A stretch of DNA of 64,000 nucleotides from contig SNVD02013305.1 of NCBI GenBank assembly GCA_013180625.2, positions 434,001-498,000 of the forward strand, in the 5' to 3' direction. The notes beneath the pieces were generated by a model. That model did not search any database. It was not told the origin of the DNA and saw only the letters and a list, made by a program, of their open reading frames with translations. The DNA comes from Boswellia sacra. Lineage: Eukaryota; Streptophyta; Magnoliopsida; Sapindales; Burseraceae. A program made the translations under genes and the position numbers. Position 1 is the first letter of the stretch. The number at the start of each line of letters is the position of its first letter. Positions 58,783 through 64,000 of the stretch are shown piece after piece.

Positions 58783-60912
58783 ATGGATACTGTTAGTCAA
58801 GGATATTCTAGTTCCATGAATCATTCGCAATATAATAATGGCTTAGTTTCAGCCTATTCAAATCATGGGTGTATGGATCCTTCTCATGCATCTTTCCTCC
58901 AAACAAATCCTAGTAATTCTGACCTTCCGCCTTCTAGTATGAGCTCCTATGGAGATCCTACAGACAACAGTGAACCCTCTCATGCGACTCTCAAGTACAT
59001 AAGTGAGATGCTTATGGAAGAAGACCTTGGGGATAAGACATGCATGTTGCAGGATTGTTTGGCCCTTCAAGCTGCTGAAAAATCCTTCTATGAAGCCCTT
59101 GGCCAGAAATATCCCCCTTCAGCAAATCAATTTGGTTCAAGTTCGAATCAAAATATAGAAATCCCAGATGATTATTGCACTACTAGTAGCAGTAGTTGTA
59201 GCAGTATCGGCAGTGCTGCTGCCAACAACTTGGTCGAGCCCAACTGGATTAGTAATCAAGGCGAATTCAGTTCCTCAGTTGGTCAAACTTCTCTCTTTGA
59301 TTCTTCTGAAAGCAATTCTCTGGTAACAGGCTTGTATAATGGGCTGCAGCCTTTTGGACTGCTTAGTGGAGAAGTTGAGTTCTCAAGAAATTCTCTTTCT
59401 AGTGTTGATTCTGTTCCTGTTCCACAGGGTAGCGCATCAAAATCTCGCGAAGAGGTGGTAGCCAGCATAGATGAGGAGAGGAGACAGAGTTCACTCTATG
59501 GGTCAAGGGGAAGAAAATCTTATGATTTAGAGGATAGCAATCATCTTGAAGTAGGGAGGAGCAACAAGCATTTGGCTCCATCTCTTTCTGAGTGCGAGTC
59601 ATCAGAGGTGTTCGATGAAGTATTGCTCTGTAAATGTGATGATAACAAGTCTAATTCATGTTTATTTCATGGAATTCGGCGAAATAGAACAAGTGAAAAG
59701 GTGCAGCAGACCGGCCAGTCAAAAGGGTCTAACGGTGGAGCAAAGCGCACGAAGAAGAAGGGAAAGAAAAGCGAAGTGGTGGATTTGTGGACTCTTTTAA
59801 CTGCATGTGCACAAGCTGTAGCCAGCTATGATCAGAGGACTGCAACTGATCTCTTGAAGCAGATTAGGCAGCATTCTTTTCCTTTTGGTGATGGAACTCA
59901 AAGAATGGCCCATTACTTTGCTAATGGTCTGGAGGCACGCCTGGTTGGCACTCAGACACCAATTAGTACACATCTAAGTACTAGAGCATCGGCTGCTGAT
60001 GTCATACAAGCCTACAAGGTGTTTGTTTCATCATGTCCCTTCCATAGGATGTCGTATATGATGGCCAACCGAACAATTTTGAAAGTCTCAGAAAAAGCAA
60101 CCCGGCTTCACATTATTGATTTTGGCATTGGTTATGGTTTTCAGTGGCCTTGCCTTATTCAGCGTGTGTCGAAAAGGCTAGGTGGACCTCCCAAGATTCG
60201 TATTACAGCCATTGAGTTTCCTCAACCAGGATTCCGACCTGCAGAGAGAGTTGAAGAGACAGGGCGTCGGCTAAAATGTTACTGTGACAGGTTTAGTGTG
60301 CCATTTGAGTACAATGCCATAGCTGCAAAATGGCAAAATATTAAATTAGAGGATCTTAATATTGATAGAGAAGAGATGATTGTTGTTAATAGTATGTACC
60401 GGATGAAACACCTGCCCGATGACACAGTGGTGATTAACAGCCCAAGAGATGCTGTTTTAGAATTGATCAAGGGAATTAATCCAGAAATATTCATCCATGG
60501 GGTTGTCAACGGTCACCACAATGCACCCTTCTTTCTGCCACGTTTTCGTGAGGCACTATTCCATTTCTCTGCAATGTTTGATATGTTAGAGGCTACTACA
60601 GATCGTGAAGATCAGGGGAGAATGTTGTATGAGAGGGAAATATTTGGGAAGGATTCTATGAATGTCATCGCGTGTGAGGGTATAGAAAGGGTTGAAAGGC
60701 CAGAGACATATAAGCAGTGGCAGGCCAGGAATCTGAGAATGGGGTTCAGGCAGCTTGCTCTAGATCAAGATATTTTGAAGGCTGTGAGGAATTTGGCGAA
60801 AATAAGCTATCATCCCGATTTTGTTATTGATGAAGTTGGCCATTGGATGCTGCAAGGATGGAAGGGGAGATTAGCTTATGCTCTTTCGTTTTGGAAACCT
60901 GTCCAGGAATGA
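58783..60912 (+). CDS. GRAS transcription factor, LISCL/SCL-like, copy D
   Basis: The single-exon frame is 709 aa (MDTVSQGYSSSMNHSQY). LKYISEMLMEED starts at residue 70, then CMLQDCLALQAAEKSFYEAL, as in copies C and E. A Ser-rich stretch (TTSSSSCSSIGSAAANN) follows. The GRKSYDLEDSN block is degenerate compared with the RGRKN.RED of the other copies. The linker GQSKGSNGGAKRTKKKGKK, a probable nuclear localisation signal, is very like that of copy E. The GRAS domain starts near 332 (VVDLWTLLTACAQAV), LHIIDFGIGYGFQWP begins at 442, and the end is GWKGRLAYALSFWKPVQE. Transcriptional regulation is inferred from the family. Confidence 0.92.
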   Translation: MDTVSQGYSSSMNHSQYNNGLVSAYSNHGCMDPSHASFLQTNPSNSDLPPSSMSSYGDPTDNSEPSHATLKYISEMLMEEDLGDKTCMLQDCLALQAAEKSFYEALGQKYPPSANQFGSSSNQNIEIPDDYCTTSSSSCSSIGSAAANNLVEPNWISNQGEFSSSVGQTSLFDSSESNSLVTGLYNGLQPFGLLSGEVEFSRNSLSSVDSVPVPQGSASKSREEVVASIDEERRQSSLYGSRGRKSYDLEDSNHLEVGRSNKHLAPSLSECESSEVFDEVLLCKCDDNKSNSCLFHGIRRNRTSEKVQQTGQSKGSNGGAKRTKKKGKKSEVVDLWTLLTACAQAVASYDQRTATDLLKQIRQHSFPFGDGTQRMAHYFANGLEARLVGTQTPISTHLSTRASAADVIQAYKVFVSSCPFHRMSYMMANRTILKVSEKATRLHIIDFGIGYGFQWPCLIQRVSKRLGGPPKIRITAIEFPQPGFRPAERVEETGRRLKCYCDRFSVPFEYNAIAAKWQNIKLEDLNIDREEMIVVNSMYRMKHLPDDTVVINSPRDAVLELIKGINPEIFIHGVVNGHHNAPFFLPRFREALFHFSAMFDMLEATTDREDQGRMLYEREIFGKDSMNVIACEGIERVERPETYKQWQARNLRMGFRQLALDQDILKAVRNLAKISYHPDFVIDEVGHWMLQGWKGRLAYALSFWKPVQE

Positions 60913-62018
60913 TTATGAATACTTGAATTAGCTTGGGGGTCATGAAGATCGTCATCCTATGAAGTATAAATTTTTCACTATTTTTGTTCTGTAGCCATAT
61001 TGCTCATGGAGTCTGCTGATGTAAAAGATTAGTTAAATGCTATAATCAGGTTACCTCTACTGTTGTGATTGTAAATACAATTGTCCTGTTGTTTGTATAA
61101 TTCGTTTCCATTTAACCTTGACAGTAGTGGGTATCATTTTGAATAATGAATGAGCAAATAAAACTTGTCCAAAACATTACCATAAGTGGCTTTTTTTTTT
61201 TCTCCTTCCTTGAAGGCTTTAAACAAGTATTTATAATTTTGCAAGTCCTGCAACATGATTGCTAGTTGAAGCTTGCAGGAGTGAGCGTTGGTCTATTTTC
61301 AACTTTTGACACATAGAAGTCTCACAATTGTGCCACGGATCAGAATTTTCAGGAAAAGTTCAAACGTCATATTGGTCACGGATTCATATCTTAATGTAGG
61401 GTCGAGAAAAAAAGCTTAGCTCACTTGAGAGAGAGAGAGAGAGAGTACTGGCTGCTTCAGGTGGCGGACTTTTCTGTTTGAAGACAGCAATTGCCTGTTG
61501 CATTGTCAAAAGCTCTTTTTCGGAAAATAATAATAAAATGAAGTAAAAAAAACTTGAATATAATTTGGACAGATACTTCTCCAGAAAACTTTATCAAATA
61601 AATACAAATGCTTCTAAAATTATTAAAAAGGCATTCTCAAGTATGGTAGAACTCAATCTAATTGTCCTAGAACGATCTTTCTACTCAGATTAGTCTTGAA
61701 AAGGAATCTGTAATGTCAACAAAACATTGAAGAAGGTGGCTGCATTTGCACACGTGATAACATGTCCAATTACGATTAAATTTACTTCATTGAACTTTCA
61801 ACCAAAGAACGTAGTTGACAGGTAAATGAAACAAGCTTAGCGAAAATGATTATAAAAGATTCAATTCGTAGAAACGTAATGATATGGGAAATAATTCACA
61901 TCCCAACACTCTTATAATCTGGTCAAATTACTTGTTCATCAAGACAGTGTCTCCCCTCTCTCATTGGGTTACACAAAGCCAGATGGCACAGTATAGTGAC
62001 TGAAACCCGTGAGTATGA
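60913..62018. other. 3' UTR of copy D and promoter region of copy E
   Basis: AATAAA occurs at about 61158 (GCAAATAAAACTTG), a likely polyadenylation signal for copy D. A (GA)n run lies at 61425-61445. A G-box CACGTG is at 61751. No gene is present in the stretch. Confidence 0.5.
61917..61943 (+). promoter_or_regulatory. 27-bp upstream block shared with copy C
   Basis: ATCTGGTCAAATT, one base, CTTGT, one base, CATCAAG: this matches 49546-49572 with two mismatches and lies 378 bp upstream of the copy E start codon. Confidence 0.6.
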
Positions 62019-62062
62019 GGCGGCTGCTGCTTTTGTGTCCCAGAAAAAATTTTCCCAGAAGA
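62019..62062 (+). promoter_or_regulatory. Conserved promoter block of GRAS copy E
   Basis: GGCGGCTGCTGCTTTTGTGT, then CCCAGAAAAAA and TTTTCCCAGA. It aligns gap-free to 49882-49925 of copy C, including TTTTCCC at the same offset, and in part to 58303-58330 of copy D. Confidence 0.6.
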
Positions 62063-62294
62063 TTGATTCATTTCTCCGAAACCAAAACTATCTAATCAGT
62101 TCTTTATTGGAGAAAAGCTTATTAGCCCTCAACACTCAAGTGTCCTAATCTGCGCATGTTAGGATTTTAGGGTCTTCATTAGTTAATAAAGTTTTCTTAA
62201 AGGTAATCTTCTTTAATTATTGTTTTTTGGTTTATCTTTTCACATTCATTGATTCATTTCTTTGTCTCCAAAGTATTGTTTCTATCCATCCTAT

Positions 62295-64000
62295 ATGGAT
62301 AACCTTCTCCAAGAATCGCCTGGTTCTATGTATGGATTCAATTCTGACTATGCTTCAATTTCATCACCCTGTCAAAATCTGAATCTTGAAAATGGTTTTA
62401 CATTCAACCATGACTTCATGGAGCCACATCCACCTTTCCATCCAACCAATCCAGACCCTCCTACTGATTCATCAGCTCCATTCTCTGGAGCAAACCCCTA
62501 TGGGGATTTTCCAGATAACGTATGTGACAATAATGACTCTGATAATGATGTTCTCAAGTACGTAAGTGAGATGCTTATGGAAGAAGACCTGGAGGGCAAG
62601 AGCTGCATGTTGCAGGATGGTTTGGCCCTCCAAGCTGCTGAAAAGTCTTTCTATGATGTCCTTGGTCAAAGATATCCTCCTTTGCCTGATCAACCCCTTC
62701 CTTGTTTCAATCAGAACATGGAAAGTCCGGATGATTATTTCACTAAGAGAAGCAGCAGTAATGCTGCCAATAGCTTGGTTGAGTCTAGTAATATATGTGA
62801 CAAAATCCAACTTCAGAATTGTTTTATTGACTCTCCTTCTATTATGTTTTTGGTTCCGAATTTGTTTAGTGAGATACAACCTTTTGGGCAGCTCAATGGA
62901 GGAATAGGAGAAGTTGGTAAGACATCTCTTAATGGAGGTGTGCATGTTGCTTCCGAAAGCAACATATCAAAGCCTTGGGCTCCAGAAGTAGAGGAGTTAA
63001 CCACGGCAGAGAAGAGTGTAATATATTCTCCACCCAATGGAATGAGAGGACGAAAAAATGATCACCGTGATGATACTGATCATCTTGAAGAAGGGAGGAG
63101 CAAGAAGCGTGCCTTACTTTCTCTTGCAGAGTCCAAAGAATCAGAGATGTATGACGATGTATTGCTCTGTAAGGCCGAGAAAAATGCATCTACATTGTTT
63201 TCTCTGCATGGACCTCTGCACAGTGGACCAAGTGGCAAGTTGCAACAGAAACAGAATGGACAATCAAAAGGGTCTAACGGGGGAACAACTCGGACAAAGA
63301 AGAAACGACGTGACAGAAGTGAATTGGTTGATTTGTGGACCCTTTTAGCTCACTGTGCACAAGCTGTGGCTAGCTATGATTACAGGACTGCAAATGAATC
63401 ACTGAAACAAATCAAACGGCACTCTTCTCCATTTGGAGATGGGATGCAGAGAATGGCACATTATTTTGCTAATGGTCTCGAGGCACGCCTGGATGGCACA
63501 GGAAATCTATTCAACAGCCCATTTGTTATTAACAGGATATCTGCAGCTGATATCCTGAAGGTTTACAAACTATTTATTTCGGTATGTCCCTTCAAGAATA
63601 TTTCAGATTTCATTGTAAACAAAACAGTAATGAAGCTTACAGAGAAAGAAACAAGGCTGCACATCATTGACTTCGGTATCCTTTATGGTTTCCAATGGCC
63701 TTGCCTTATCCACACCCTCTCAGCTCGACCTGGAGGACCCCCCAAGCTTCGTATCACAGGAATTGAACTTCCCCAACCCGGATTAAGGCCTGTAGAAAGA
63801 ATTGAAGAGACCAGACATCGGTTGAAAAGATATTGTGAGAGGTTTAATGTACCATTTGAGTACAATATCATAGTACAGAAATGGGAAACCATACAGCTTG
63901 AGGATCTCAAGATTGACAGGGATGAGATGACTGTTGTTAACAGTATGTACCGGATGAGGAACCTACCTGACGATACTTTGGTCATCGACAGCCCAAGGGA
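62295..64000 (+). CDS. GRAS transcription factor, LISCL/SCL-like, copy E (3' end outside window)
   Basis: An open frame from the ATG at 62295 (MDNLLQESPGSMYGF) runs to the window edge: 568 codons plus two bases, no stop. LKYVSEMLMEED starts at residue 87, then CMLQDGLALQAAEKSFYDVL. The N-terminus up to about residue 140 resembles copy C (DVLGQRYPP, QPLPCFNQN), while the linker QSKGSNGGTTRTKKKR resembles copy D. The GRAS domain begins near 344 (LVDLWTLLAHCAQAV) and LHIIDFGILYGFQWP starts at 455. The sequence stops after the region equivalent to RMRNLPDDTLVID, so the PFYRE and SAW parts are missing only because the window ends. A normally invariant block differs: PGLRPVERIEETRHRL here against PGFRPAERVEETGRRL in its sisters. 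Function is inferred from the family. Confidence 0.9.
   Translation, partial: MDNLLQESPGSMYGFNSDYASISSPCQNLNLENGFTFNHDFMEPHPPFHPTNPDPPTDSSAPFSGANPYGDFPDNVCDNNDSDNDVLKYVSEMLMEEDLEGKSCMLQDGLALQAAEKSFYDVLGQRYPPLPDQPLPCFNQNMESPDDYFTKRSSSNAANSLVESSNICDKIQLQNCFIDSPSIMFLVPNLFSEIQPFGQLNGGIGEVGKTSLNGGVHVASESNISKPWAPEVEELTTAEKSVIYSPPNGMRGRKNDHRDDTDHLEEGRSKKRALLSLAESKESEMYDDVLLCKAEKNASTLFSLHGPLHSGPSGKLQQKQNGQSKGSNGGTTRTKKKRRDRSELVDLWTLLAHCAQAVASYDYRTANESLKQIKRHSSPFGDGMQRMAHYFANGLEARLDGTGNLFNSPFVINRISAADILKVYKLFISVCPFKNISDFIVNKTVMKLTEKETRLHIIDFGILYGFQWPCLIHTLSARPGGPPKLRITGIELPQPGLRPVERIEETRHRLKRYCERFNVPFEYNIIVQKWETIQLEDLKIDRDEMTVVNSMYRMRNLPDDTLVIDSPR

Noticed and set aside
62472..62945. 157-aa - strand frame
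   Set aside because: It lies antisense to GRAS copy E, which carries the recognisable protein.

Overview
The window is nuclear DNA of a flowering plant. It has AT-rich spacers, genes with GT-AG introns, plant-specific protein families and plant transposons. Protein similarity to woody eudicots makes a Rutaceae/Citrus-like genome a plausible guess, but the species cannot be proved from this sequence alone. All recognised host genes lie on the + strand; the only convincing coding frame on the - strand belongs to a retrotransposon.

Layout: (1) 1407-6583, a ten-exon gene for a short oxysterol-binding-protein-related lipid-transfer protein (ORP3 type, 457 aa). (2) 6.8-17.6 kb, a gene-poor spacer with several repeats, a possible small transcription unit near 11 kb, and a 1.3-kb island built from GTCGAGTGTC-like motifs in opposite orientations. 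(3) 19496-23265, a nine-coding-exon telomere-repeat-binding protein gene (TRP1 type, 694 aa) with a ubiquitin-like domain and a C-terminal Myb/telobox domain, preceded by a G-box-rich region. (4) 30255 to the window end, a head-to-tail array of five GRAS transcription-factor genes of the LISCL/SCL14-like subfamily: A 30255-32525, B 43071-45488, C 50371-52428, D 58783-60912 and E from 62295, cut by the window edge. Each has an intronless coding region. A and B form one type (ending WVPA), while C, D and E form another (LMEEDL motif; C and D end WKPVQ).

The spacers of the GRAS array hold mobile DNA. Between A and B are a 3.5-kb non-autonomous LTR retrotransposon with an intact gag-protease frame and no reverse transcriptase or integrase (TR-GAG type), a hAT-like TIR element, and a 1.29-kb foldback MULE with a perfect 9-bp target duplication. 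Between C and D is a possible larger TIR element.

The most striking unlisted signal is in the retrotransposon LTR. Nineteen consecutive 10-bp units of the type CTTCTAGAAG lie in exact register, giving TTC/GAA modules at 5-bp spacing. This is the architecture of a heat-shock element array, and it lies 170-360 bp upstream of a good TATA box in the element's own transcription direction. A second signal is a conserved non-coding block shared by the promoters of GRAS genes C, D and E.

The gene order ORP3 - TRP1 - SCL recalls Arabidopsis At5g59420-At5g59430-At5g59450, so this looks like an ancient conserved block in which the SCL locus has expanded here. I found no tRNA, rRNA, CRISPR or bacterial-type operon features.
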